Positions 22,306-29,786 of a stretch of 29,786 nucleotides of DNA are shown here, piece after piece. This DNA is from UMGS1484 sp045593325 (GTDB lineage: Bacteria; Bacillota; Clostridia; Oscillospirales; Acutalibacteraceae), in contig JAZNWL010000088.1 of NCBI GenBank assembly GCA_045593325.1, positions 1-29,786 of the forward strand. Reading direction: 5' to 3'. Made by a program: the position numbers and the translations under genes. Within the stretch, counting starts at the first letter, position 1; every line of letters starts with the position of its first letter. The notes under the pieces were generated by a model that saw only the letters and a list, made by a program, of their open reading frames with translations, searched no databases and was not told where the DNA came from.

Positions 22306-23929
22306 CTCTTGCTAAACGGTTTTCGGTTTTCTTCCATGCCTTTTCCAGTGCAGTATCAGCATCGGTGCCCGACAGCACTGCCGACACACATTCCGCCAGG
22401 TAAGTCTGAATGGTGGGGTAGCAGGAAAGAGGGGGAACCATCCGGGCGGTTTTGGCGGCATCTATGAAAATCTGCCATTCGTCGGTTTGGTATGCCTGAT
22501 CTTCCCGGGCTTTGGTCAGGGCGGGTACCCAGCCTTTTTTCTGGCACAGGTCCACCGAATAGTCGGCGTTTTCATAAAAGAAGGTTAAGAATTCAGCGGC
22601 GGCTTTTCGGGCTTCTTTCGAGGTGGCAGAGGGGATGCAGAAACTATACAGTTCCATATAGGAAAGGGGTTGGGAATCCCCCAAAACCAGGGGAGCGGCG
22701 GTGTAGTTGGCTTTGGCTTGTTTGCCGAAGGTTTTGGCGTAGTCCACCGAAGAAACAATGCCGTAGCCAATTTTTTCGCTGTAAAAATCTTTCCGTACCA
22801 CGTAATCGGAAATAAGTTTTTCATTCCACAGAGTCTGGTACAAGGAAAGGGTGTTGATGCCCGCCTGGGAATAGAAGGTGGAACTCGTGTAATCGGGGGT
22901 GAACAGGGTGCCGTGATTGTCTGCCAGCAACAGGGCAAATTCTTCCGCCATGGAAGCGGTGTCGGCAATGTCAGTGGTAAAGCCGATGGGAGTAACCCCC
23001 GGCAGGGCATCCCGCAGAAGTTTGGCATTTTCTATCAGTTCATCCAAATTGGCGGGAACGTTGGCATCTGCCCGATACAGCAATTCATCATTACAGGCAA
23101 GACAAGAGGTGACTGCCCCCAAGGGGAGACCGTAAATCCCTTTGCCCAGGGTGGTTTGTTCCAGGAAAGAGGAATCCACCCGGGTTTTCCATTGTTTCAT
23201 TCCCAAAGATGATAGGTTTGTCAGCAACTTTTGGGATACCGCCGCCATCATTTCCCCGTGGTTCATGAGCACCAGGTCGGGGCAGTTATTTTCTTTTACC
23301 AGTTGGGAAAGTTGTTGGGCGGTAACGGTGTCCGAGGTTTTCACAGGAAGCAGTTCCACCCTTTGGGACTGCTTGTTGAAATCGCCCACGGCTTTTTCCA
23401 ACAGGGTGTCATTCTGCCCGATGTAAATGGTCAGCAGTTGTTTTTGGTCAGGGGTGGAAGGGGGACTGTCAGAAGACGGGCGACTGACAGCCGAGGGGGT
23501 GGAAGGTACCCGGGAAGGGGAGTCCTGGGAAGAGGTTTCCCCCGTTAAGTTCACCCGATATTTACAAATGATTTCCCCTGCCCGGTTGTATTTGATCACC
23601 AGCATATTTTGTTCCAAAGGGAGATTCCATTGGTTGCTTAAAGAAGTTACCCCGTCGGTATCCAGCAGGGAAATGGATTCCCCTTGTTCTTCGTCAAAGG
23701 CAAGGTTGCCGCTTTCCCGGGGATTTTCCAAAAAATCGTACAGTTCGTTCCAGGTCCACAGTTGGTGAATGGGCAGGTCAATGGTGATGGGTTCATCCCC
23801 CGAGGGGGTATCCGAAGAAACGTCGGTGGGGGTTTCCGGCACCGACGAGGTATTGGGCTGGGGGGTGGTGTTGTTACAGCCCGCCAGGGTCAACAACAAC
23901 GCCAGGAAGAAAGGTAACAATCGTTTCAT
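22301..23929 (-). CDS. Extracellular solute-binding lipoprotein
   Basis: A 542-residue exported lipoprotein. The signal peptide MKRLLPFFLALLLTLAGCNN has a clear lipobox (LAGC, Cys 18). A Ser/Pro/Thr-rich linker (about 19-45) precedes a small domain (about 45-135), then a second Ser/Pro-rich linker (about 135-165). From about 167 onward it resembles ABC-type carbohydrate-binding proteins: LLTIYIGQNDTLLEKAVGDF, CPDLVLMNHGEM, GIYGLPLGAVTS and KEARKAAAEFLTFFYE. No permease or ATPase genes are next to it, and the domain between the linkers is not typical of sugar-binding proteins. The ligand is unknown. AAAGGAAT precedes the ATG. Confidence 0.85.
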   Translation of the reverse strand: MKRLLPFFLALLLTLAGCNNTTPQPNTSSVPETPTDVSSDTPSGDEPITIDLPIHQLWTWNELYDFLENPRESGNLAFDEEQGESISLLDTDGVTSLSNQWNLPLEQNMLVIKYNRAGEIICKYRVNLTGETSSQDSPSRVPSTPSAVSRPSSDSPPSTPDQKQLLTIYIGQNDTLLEKAVGDFNKQSQRVELLPVKTSDTVTAQQLSQLVKENNCPDLVLMNHGEMMAAVSQKLLTNLSSLGMKQWKTRVDSSFLEQTTLGKGIYGLPLGAVTSCLACNDELLYRADANVPANLDELIENAKLLRDALPGVTPIGFTTDIADTASMAEEFALLLADNHGTLFTPDYTSSTFYSQAGINTLSLYQTLWNEKLISDYVVRKDFYSEKIGYGIVSSVDYAKTFGKQAKANYTAAPLVLGDSQPLSYMELYSFCIPSATSKEARKAAAEFLTFFYENADYSVDLCQKKGWVPALTKAREDQAYQTDEWQIFIDAAKTARMVPPLSCYPTIQTYLAECVSAVLSGTDADTALEKAWKKTENRLARG

Positions 23930-23979
23930 AATATGATTCCTTTTTATATCAACAAATGGGTTCTGTTCATTTTACAACA

Positions 23980-25290
23980 TTATAGCACCTCTTCCTTTGA
24001 AAAGCAAGACAAAACCGTTTTCAGGCGGCGGTACAAGGGCAAACAGAACAAAAAGGTAATCAGGTCGGCAACCCCTTGGGTAATCAGCAATCCTTTTGCC
24101 CCCAAAAATAAGGGGAGTAAAAACAGCAGGGGAAGAAAACACAGCCCTTGCCGTAAGGAGGAGATCAAGGCGGCGGGCAGGGGCTTTTTGATGGCCTGAT
24201 ATGCCATGGTGGTGAGCACCCCCAGGGGAATCAGGGGCAGAGCCAGGGCACTGCTGTATAAACATAGTTTTACGTTGGGGCCGGTGTTACGCCCAAAGAA
24301 CCACAATGCCAAGGCAGACAGGGTCATGAATCCCAGGGCGATCTTCAAGGCAAAGGAAAGGGCGGCGGTGATGCGTTTTCCCTGACCCTTGCCGTAGGCA
24401 TAGCCTGCCAGGGGGGTGAACCCTTGCCCCCAGCCCAGCAGGGCGGAATACAGCAGTCCCGTAATGCGGGAAGAAAGGGAGATTGCCGCCATAACCGGCA
24501 CGCCGTAGGCTCTGGCCCGGCGGTTCAGCAGGGTTAAACTTACCGAGGCAAGCCCCTGCCGTACCAAAGAGGACATACCGTAATAGGGAATCTTCACATA
24601 CAGGGCAGGGGAAAGGGACAGGCGCAGTAAAGAAAATTCCTTGGTTTTGACGTAATAAAACAGTAAGATCCCAAAGGATACCCCTTGCCCCAACAAAAAG
24701 GCAAGTCCGCCCCCCATGACGCCCGTTTGCAACAGGTGGAAAAACACAGGGGTTAAAATCAGGGTGACAATGCCCCCTGCCACCATGCCGATCATGGCTT
24801 TTGCCGAGCGGTTGACACACCGAAGCAAACAGGTGAAGGCATAATTGGCGCACACAAAGGGGGATGCCAGAAACACCGGGCGGGCATAGTCCACCGCCGA
24901 GGTCAGCAACGCGGGGGTTGCCCCCAGGAGTTTCACGAAAGGGGCGGGAAAAAGAAGCCCCAACACTGCCATGACAGTGCCCAAAAGCAGGGTCAAAAAT
25001 ACCGTGGTGGCGGAACAACGGGCAATTTCTTTGTCCCGCTCTTCGCTAAGCAAGGGAGAAAGCAGGGTGCTTCCCCCCAACGCCAGGGTATACCCCACCG
25101 ACTGAATAAAGGACATGGCAGAAAACACCACCCCCATGGCCGCCAGGGCGGTTTCTCCCAAGGGAATGGCAAACAGGGTGGACGCCATATTGGTCAGCCC
25201 CGTCAGGGTCATGGCAACCACCGAGGGCAGAGCCAGTTTGGTGAGGGTTTTCGGCACCGACCCTTTTTCCAGATAGTCCAATTTGGGCAT
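23980..25290 (-). CDS. MATE-family efflux transporter
   Basis: A 436-residue polytopic membrane protein with about twelve membrane segments in two halves, matching the MATE (multidrug and toxin extrusion) fold that exchanges Na+ or H+ for organic compounds. It begins LEKGSVPKTLTKLALPSVVAM. The family feature around LGETALAAMGVVFSAM is near residue 48 and the repeat of it in the second half is AISLSSRITGLLYSALLGWGQG near residue 270 (given here in shortened sense). AAAGGAG lies before the ATG. The 50 bases to the solute-binding protein gene suggest they may be co-transcribed. The substrate is unknown. Confidence 0.92.
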   Translation of the reverse strand: MPKLDYLEKGSVPKTLTKLALPSVVAMTLTGLTNMASTLFAIPLGETALAAMGVVFSAMSFIQSVGYTLALGGSTLLSPLLSEERDKEIARCSATTVFLTLLLGTVMAVLGLLFPAPFVKLLGATPALLTSAVDYARPVFLASPFVCANYAFTCLLRCVNRSAKAMIGMVAGGIVTLILTPVFFHLLQTGVMGGGLAFLLGQGVSFGILLFYYVKTKEFSLLRLSLSPALYVKIPYYGMSSLVRQGLASVSLTLLNRRARAYGVPVMAAISLSSRITGLLYSALLGWGQGFTPLAGYAYGKGQGKRITAALSFALKIALGFMTLSALALWFFGRNTGPNVKLCLYSSALALPLIPLGVLTTMAYQAIKKPLPAALISSLRQGLCFLPLLFLLPLFLGAKGLLITQGVADLITFLFCLPLYRRLKTVLSCFSKEEVL

Positions 25291-25341
25291 AGAAAAACTC
25301 CTTTCGGTTTTTTCATAGTATGCCCCAAACCCTGTGGTTCA

Positions 25342-25370
25342 TTGACATTTTTTACAATTTGTGGTAAACT
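25342..25370 (+). promoter_or_regulatory. SigA-type promoter for the dockerin-muramidase gene
   Basis: TTGACA (25342-25347), a 17-base spacer and TAAACT (25365-25370), 32 bases before the ATG. Confidence 0.75.
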
Positions 25371-25402
25371 TACTTGGTATGTTGAATTTTGGAGGAATTG
25401 GT

Positions 25403-28400
25403 ATGAAACGGTGGATTTCTTTCCTATTAACGCTGATTTTGGCGGTGAATTTGTTTGCGGGGGTGCCTGTGCAAGGGGCAACCTATTACGACAGTTCCAC
25501 TGCGGTGGCATATAATCAATACAGTTCTCCCTGGGCCAGCCTGTATTACGGCAGTCAAAGCATCGGCGTGGCAGGGTGTGGGATCCTTTCCACCACCAAT
25601 GCCCTGAATTATATGAGCGGGACCTTCAATACCAGCGACAAAGCCTATGCCTTTATTCAGGAATTGGCGGCTTACGCTTACAGCATTGACGCTTATAACG
25701 GTAGCTTGGGCGGCGGGACAGCCCGTTATTATATGTTCAGCACCAATATCACCGATCCGCCTGCTCTGGAATACCAATTCGGTTCCCAATATTCTTTTAC
25801 TATGCCTGTGTACTGGACCGAAAACTGGAACTCTGCCAACTATTATAACGGCAGTTATTATAACAATATTTACGTCAACACCCAAACCACTTTGAAAACT
25901 TATCTGGCAGGGGATTCGGTTGCCATTGCCCACGTGCCCGGTCATTTTATTTGTCTGGCAGATTATGATTCTTCCACCGATATGTTCCTGGTGTTGGACT
26001 CTGCCCCCACCACCGCTCGGGGAACCGGCAACGGGGTGGCGTGGATCAGCGCTGACAATTTATCCGGGGGTCTTCCCGCTTTAACGGTGGGTGGCTATTG
26101 TGTTCTTTCTGCCACCGCCACTACCGCTGTCAGCGACACCTTGATGTTGTATAACGGGGAATCCACCGACGGATTGACCGCCGCCTTCGGTGCCTCCCTT
26201 ACCACCGACACTTCCTCTTATACCCAAGGCACTTCTTCTTTGAAAATGACCTGTACCACTCCCAACGCCTATGCTTCCAGCCATCAGGTTGGGGGAATGG
26301 TGTTGCAAAGCCTTTCTTCGGCAACCGATATGTCGGCTTACGATACCCTGGCGTTTGATTTGTATCTTCCCACCACCATGACCGGGTCCCACGTGTTCCA
26401 GGTGAACTTTGCGGTAGGAGCCCAGGACGGGTATAATTTTGCCAAGTATATCAGCAATCAACCTGCAGGGTGGTATACCGTTCAGGTGCCTTTGGCGGAA
26501 ATTCCCGTGGCGGTGGCAAGCACCGCCGACTGGACCAAGACCGACACCATTCGGTATACCTGGTTTAACTACGGGGGCTTTACCACCGAAACCTCTTTCC
26601 TGTTGGACAACGTTCGGTTGTTGAAAGACGACACCGATATTCTTGCCAAGGGCATTGACGTTTCCAAATGGCAGGGGGATATTGACTGGGAAGCCGTTGC
26701 CAATGACCCTCACGGGGAGTTTGCCATTATCCGTGCTGGGTATAACGGTTTGAAAACCACCAAGTTTGAAGACAACTATGCCGGTGCCAAAGCCGCAGGG
26801 GTTCCCATTGGGGCTTATGCCTATATCATGGCAACCACTGTGGAAGAAGCCAGGGCAGAAGCCAACGCCCTGGTGGAGATTCTGGCAGGCAAACAGTTTG
26901 AATATCCCATTTATATTGACGTGGAAGATCCTGACGTTTACGGCTCGTTAGACAAAGCCACCGTTACCGAAATTGTAAAAACCGAAGTGGACATTCTGGA
27001 AGCGGCAGGATACTTTGCGGGGATTTATACATATTATTACTTTACGGTTTCTAACATTGACATGACCGCTTTGACCAATTATTCTTTCTGGATCGCTCAA
27101 CTGGGCAGTTCCACCGATTATACCGGTTCTTACGGTATGTGGCAATATTCTGCCAAAGGGATGATTGAGGGCATTTCGGGTCCTGTGGATCTGGACTACT
27201 GTTACGTGGATTTTCCTTCCATTATTAAAAGTGTTGGACTCAACGGCTACGGAGAAGAGGATAAAGTTGCCGCGGTGGAAACCTTGATCGATTCTTTGCC
27301 CGCTGTGGATGACATTACGGTGGATGACGAAGAACAAATTGTCGCCGCCCGTGAGGCGTACGAGGCTTTGACCGACACCCAAAAGGCATTGGTGGAAAAC
27401 CTGGCAACCCTGGAAGCCGCTGAAACGGCGTTGGAGCAAGCCAAGGAAGATGCCGCAGGCATTGTTGCCAAGGGCATTGACGTTTCCAAATGGCAGGGGG
27501 ATATCGACTGGCAAGCCGTTGCCAATGACCCCCACGGGGAGTTTGCCATTATCCGTGCCGCTTACGGTGGGGAGAAAACCACCAAGTTTGAAGACAACTA
27601 TGCCGGTGCCAAAGCCGCAGGAGTTCCCATTGGGGCTTATGCCTATATCATGGCAACCACCGTGGAAGAAGCCACGGCAGAAGCCAACGCCATTTTGGAG
27701 ATCATTGCCGGGAAACAGTTTGAATATCCCATTTATTTAGATGTGGAAGACGCGGTTTACACCTCTATGGACGTGGAAAAGGTAACCGAAATTGTAAAAA
27801 CCGAGGCGGCGATTTTAGAGGCCGCAGGGTATTTCACCGGCATTTACAGTTATTACTATTTTACGGTTTCTTACCTGGATATGACCGCTTTGACTGCTTA
27901 TACCGCCTGGATCGCTGAATATAATGACAGTTGTTCCTACACCGGCGCCTACGCCATGTGGCAATATTCCTGCACAGGCGCGGTGAGCGGGATCAGCGGA
28001 GACGTAGACCTGAACTATTCCTATATGGATTTCCCCACCATTGTGAAACGGGTGGGTCTCAACGGCTACGGAACCGATGAACAGGTAACGGCGGTGGAAG
28101 AACAAATTGCCGCACTGCCAGCTGTGGAGGATCTGACTCTGGCGGATAAAGAGGCGGTGGTTGCCGCACGGGAAGCCTACGACGCCTTAACCGTTACCCA
28201 AAAAGGCCGGGTGGAAAGCCTGGCAACCCTGGAAGCCGCCGAAGCACAAATTGCTTTGCTGGAAACCTATACCCCCGGGGATCTGAATGATGACGGCGCC
28301 ATTGATAATAAGGACCTGGCATTGATGCAACGGTTCCTGAATGACTGGGAGGTTGCCATTCTTGAATATTCTGCCGACGTAAATCGGGATGGGGTCATCG

Positions 28401-28462
28401 ATAATAAGGACTATTCGCTGTTGCAACGGTATCTGAATGGCTGGGCAGTAGAGTTAGCATAA
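25403..28462 (+). CDS. Secreted dockerin protein with C39-like domain and two GH25 muramidase domains
   Basis: A 1019-residue exported protein. A signal peptide (MKRWISFLLTLILAVNLFAG) is followed by a papain-like C39-type domain (about 30-240) with Cys in GVAGCGILSTTNAL and His in VPGHFICLADYD. A beta-sandwich, probably carbohydrate-binding, covers about 245-410. Two GH25 lysozyme domains follow (about 413-609 and 689-887), each with GIDVSKWQGDIDW, the catalytic DVE in YPIYxDVED, and WQYS. A helical spacer with VAAREAYEALTDTQKALVE-like sequence follows each. The end is a type I dockerin (about 956-1019) with two Ca-binding repeats, GDLNDDGAIDNKDLALMQRF and ADVNRDGVIDNKDYSLLQRY. It should cleave peptidoglycan and dock to a cohesin, possibly that of 5134-8007. 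TTGGAGGAA sets the ATG. Confidence 0.92.
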   Translation: MKRWISFLLTLILAVNLFAGVPVQGATYYDSSTAVAYNQYSSPWASLYYGSQSIGVAGCGILSTTNALNYMSGTFNTSDKAYAFIQELAAYAYSIDAYNGSLGGGTARYYMFSTNITDPPALEYQFGSQYSFTMPVYWTENWNSANYYNGSYYNNIYVNTQTTLKTYLAGDSVAIAHVPGHFICLADYDSSTDMFLVLDSAPTTARGTGNGVAWISADNLSGGLPALTVGGYCVLSATATTAVSDTLMLYNGESTDGLTAAFGASLTTDTSSYTQGTSSLKMTCTTPNAYASSHQVGGMVLQSLSSATDMSAYDTLAFDLYLPTTMTGSHVFQVNFAVGAQDGYNFAKYISNQPAGWYTVQVPLAEIPVAVASTADWTKTDTIRYTWFNYGGFTTETSFLLDNVRLLKDDTDILAKGIDVSKWQGDIDWEAVANDPHGEFAIIRAGYNGLKTTKFEDNYAGAKAAGVPIGAYAYIMATTVEEARAEANALVEILAGKQFEYPIYIDVEDPDVYGSLDKATVTEIVKTEVDILEAAGYFAGIYTYYYFTVSNIDMTALTNYSFWIAQLGSSTDYTGSYGMWQYSAKGMIEGISGPVDLDYCYVDFPSIIKSVGLNGYGEEDKVAAVETLIDSLPAVDDITVDDEEQIVAAREAYEALTDTQKALVENLATLEAAETALEQAKEDAAGIVAKGIDVSKWQGDIDWQAVANDPHGEFAIIRAAYGGEKTTKFEDNYAGAKAAGVPIGAYAYIMATTVEEATAEANAILEIIAGKQFEYPIYLDVEDAVYTSMDVEKVTEIVKTEAAILEAAGYFTGIYSYYYFTVSYLDMTALTAYTAWIAEYNDSCSYTGAYAMWQYSCTGAVSGISGDVDLNYSYMDFPTIVKRVGLNGYGTDEQVTAVEEQIAALPAVEDLTLADKEAVVAAREAYDALTVTQKGRVESLATLEAAEAQIALLETYTPGDLNDDGAIDNKDLALMQRFLNDWEVAILEYSADVNRDGVIDNKDYSLLQRYLNGWAVELA

Positions 28463-28473
28463 CTGAAACAAAA

Positions 28474-28516
28474 AAACATCGGAGTTGCGTTGTTTGGCAA
28501 CTCCGATGTTTTTTAA
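28474..28516. terminator. Bidirectional terminator between the muramidase and DUF896 genes
   Basis: AAACATCGGAGTTGC (28474-28488) pairs perfectly with GCAACTCCGATGTTT (28497-28511), with A and T runs outside. It serves both converging genes. Confidence 0.92.
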
Positions 28517-28728
28517 TGGTTGATTTTGTTTTTGGATTGCACCTTTTTCTTGGTGCCGTCGGGGTATTGAATGACGGTGTTATCCAGGGTGCCCCGCAAA
28601 GAGGCTTTGAAACTGTCGATATATTCCCGACGAAGAACGTCCCGTTCGGCTTGTTCTTCGGGGGTGAGTTCCCGTTCTCTGGCAAGGCGGGAAAGCGCAT
28701 TGATCCGGTCGATTTTTTTCTGGTCCAT
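28513..28728 (-). CDS. DUF896 (YnzC-like) small protein
   Basis: A 71-residue cytoplasmic protein of the DUF896 family found in Firmicutes. The helical hairpin MDQKKIDRINALSRLARERE, then LTPEEQAERDVLRREYIDSF and a basic tail, are characteristic. The function is unclear; Bacillus YnzC is linked to the SOS operon, but no SOS genes are seen here. The ATG at 28728 is preferred because AAGGAG lies 6 bases before it. It begins 10 bases after the argD stop, so the two are co-transcribed. Confidence 0.9.
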   Translation of the reverse strand: MDQKKIDRINALSRLARERELTPEEQAERDVLRREYIDSFKASLRGTLDNTVIQYPDGTKKKVQSKNKINH

Positions 28729-28738
28729 AACGCGCTCC

Positions 28739-29786
28739 TTACCCGGCAAGAACTTCCTGCAAAACAGCGGTGGCGGTTTGCAGTTGTTCCATGGAAATGG
28801 AAAGGGGAGGGAGCAGTCTGACTTTGTGTTTGGCTTTCAGCACCAACACGCCCTTTGCCATACATTCGGTAACAATCTGGGAAGCGTCTTTTTCGGTTTC
28901 AATGCCAATCATCAGCCCCATACCGCTGACCGATTTAACCCCTTTGGTGTTTTTCAGGGTTTCAAACAGGTAGTTGGATTTTTCCCTGACTTCTGCCAAA
29001 AAGTCGTCGGTTAAACGGGAAAGCACCGAAATGGCCCCTGCACAGCATACGGGGTTGCCACCGAAGGTGGACCCGTGACTGCCGGGGGTGAATACGGTTT
29101 CTACTTTTTCCCCCAGCAGGGTGGCACCCAGGGGAAGCCCCCCTGCCAAGCCCTTGGCGGTGGAAAGGATATCGGGGGTGACCCCCAACTGCATATAGGC
29201 ATAAAGGCTGCCGGTTCTGCCGTTGCCGGTTTGCACTTCGTCAAAAATCAAGGGAATATTTTCTGCGTCGCACAGTTCCCGTGCGGTTTTTACAAATTCT
29301 TCGGTTAAAGGCAAAACTCCGCCTTCCCCTTGCACCGGTTCCATCATAATGGCGGCACATTTATGTTCTTTCACCAGGGCTTTCAGCGCCTGGCAATCGT
29401 TGGCAGGGGCGTACACGAACCCTTGGGTCAAGGGGGTGAAATCCTGATGGAAGGTATCCTGCCCGGTGGCGGCAAGGGTGGTAATGGTTCTGCCGTGGAA
29501 ACTGTTTTGCAGGGTAATGATGGTGTAATAGTCTTTCCCTTTGGTGTTGGCGGTGAAAAGGCGGGCGGCTTTGATGGCGCACTCGTTGGCTTCTGCCCCG
29601 GAGTTGGAGAAAAACACCTTTTTCATGCCGGTTCTTTCACACAGCATCTGGGCCAGTTGGGCACAGGGTTTGGTGTAATACAAATTGGAAATGTGTTGCA
29701 GTTGCCCCAGTTGGTTGGTGACCGCCTGCATCCACTCATCGTCGGCGGCGCCGAAGGTGTTTACCGCGATGCCACTCCCCAGGTCA
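28739..29786 (-). CDS. argD: Acetylornithine aminotransferase (class III, PLP), 5' end outside the window
   Basis: ArgD uses glutamate to aminate N-acetylglutamate semialdehyde in arginine synthesis. The frame is open to the right edge and covers 348 residues, probably all but about 50 at the N-terminus. It reads GSGIAVNTFGAADDEWMQAV at the edge. SNSGAEANECAIKAAR is the PLP phosphate-binding part, LIFDEVQTGNGRTG holds the Asp contacting the cofactor ring, and STAKGLAGGLPLGA carries the Schiff-base Lys. GSHGSTFGGNPVCCAGA follows. The C-terminus VLQEVLAG is complete. Other class III aminotransferases (ornithine, succinylornithine) share these motifs, so the exact substrate rests on overall similarity. 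Confidence 0.9.
   Translation of the reverse strand, partial: DLGSGIAVNTFGAADDEWMQAVTNQLGQLQHISNLYYTKPCAQLAQMLCERTGMKKVFFSNSGAEANECAIKAARLFTANTKGKDYYTIITLQNSFHGRTITTLAATGQDTFHQDFTPLTQGFVYAPANDCQALKALVKEHKCAAIMMEPVQGEGGVLPLTEEFVKTARELCDAENIPLIFDEVQTGNGRTGSLYAYMQLGVTPDILSTAKGLAGGLPLGATLLGEKVETVFTPGSHGSTFGGNPVCCAGAISVLSRLTDDFLAEVREKSNYLFETLKNTKGVKSVSGMGLMIGIETEKDASQIVTECMAKGVLVLKAKHKVRLLPPLSISMEQLQTATAVLQEVLAG

Overview
The window looks like a chromosomal segment of a spore-forming clostridial Firmicute, probably a gut member of the Oscillospiraceae/Ruminococcaceae type. Evidence for this: a SpoVAD gene; RNase Y; AGGAGG-type ribosome binding sites; TTGACA/TATAAT promoters with 17-base spacers; DUF896, DUF1653 and DUF421 genes; and a cohesin/dockerin pair on secreted cell-wall proteins. 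No rRNA, tRNA, CRISPR array or intact insertion sequence was seen. The species assignment is inference.

Layout. 1-1651: end of a hexuronate operon (uxuA with a frameshift in an A9 run, then a UxuB-type SDR). 2.0-5.1 kb: rny and rarA. 5.1-8.0 kb: secreted cohesin protein with about seven 79-residue Tyr/Gly-rich wall-binding-type repeats. 8.0-9.8 kb: AT-rich spacer with two hairpins, then a strong promoter, a structured leader and a YabE/RpfB-like G5-3D wall protein. 10.1-14.4 kb: HAD phosphatase on the minus strand, facing a tightly overlapping operon DUF1653-bioY-birA-GH78 rhamnosidase. 14.5-16.5 kb: metG. 16.5-18.8 kb: small Cys protein, ribbon-helix-helix regulator, Fic protein and TatD nuclease. 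18.9-20.6 kb: spoVAD and a divergent DUF421 membrane protein. 20.8-21.9 kb: small accessory block of two XRE repressors and a divergent, frameshifted SLOG-like gene, with three identical-architecture operators between them. 22.3-25.3 kb: orphan solute-binding lipoprotein and MATE exporter on the minus strand. 25.4-28.5 kb: secreted C39-like / double GH25 muramidase ending in a dockerin. 28.5 kb to the end: DUF896 and argD on the minus strand, argD running off the edge.

The most notable signal is non-coding. Four copies (A 1657-1860, B 9780-9990, C 20655-20810 minus, D 22130-22305 minus) of a roughly 160-210 base element share one layout: a 5' motif like GATAAyGGCnC..AAC, a long-range stem, a terminator-like hairpin with an invariant ATCGA loop, and in three copies a downstream hairpin with a CGTAy/rTACG tip. 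The arms differ between copies but stay complementary, so base pairing is conserved more than sequence. Every copy starts close after, or overlapping, the stop codon of a gene on the same strand. I read this as a repeated structured 3'-UTR RNA or hairpin-type repeat family. It is not explained by any gene in the window.

The cohesin protein (5134-8007) and the dockerin-bearing double muramidase (25403-28462) suggest a small cell-wall-targeted cohesin-dockerin complex. Both frameshifts (uxuA and the SLOG gene) are one-base changes in A runs, so they may be real pseudogenes, slippage sites or assembly errors.
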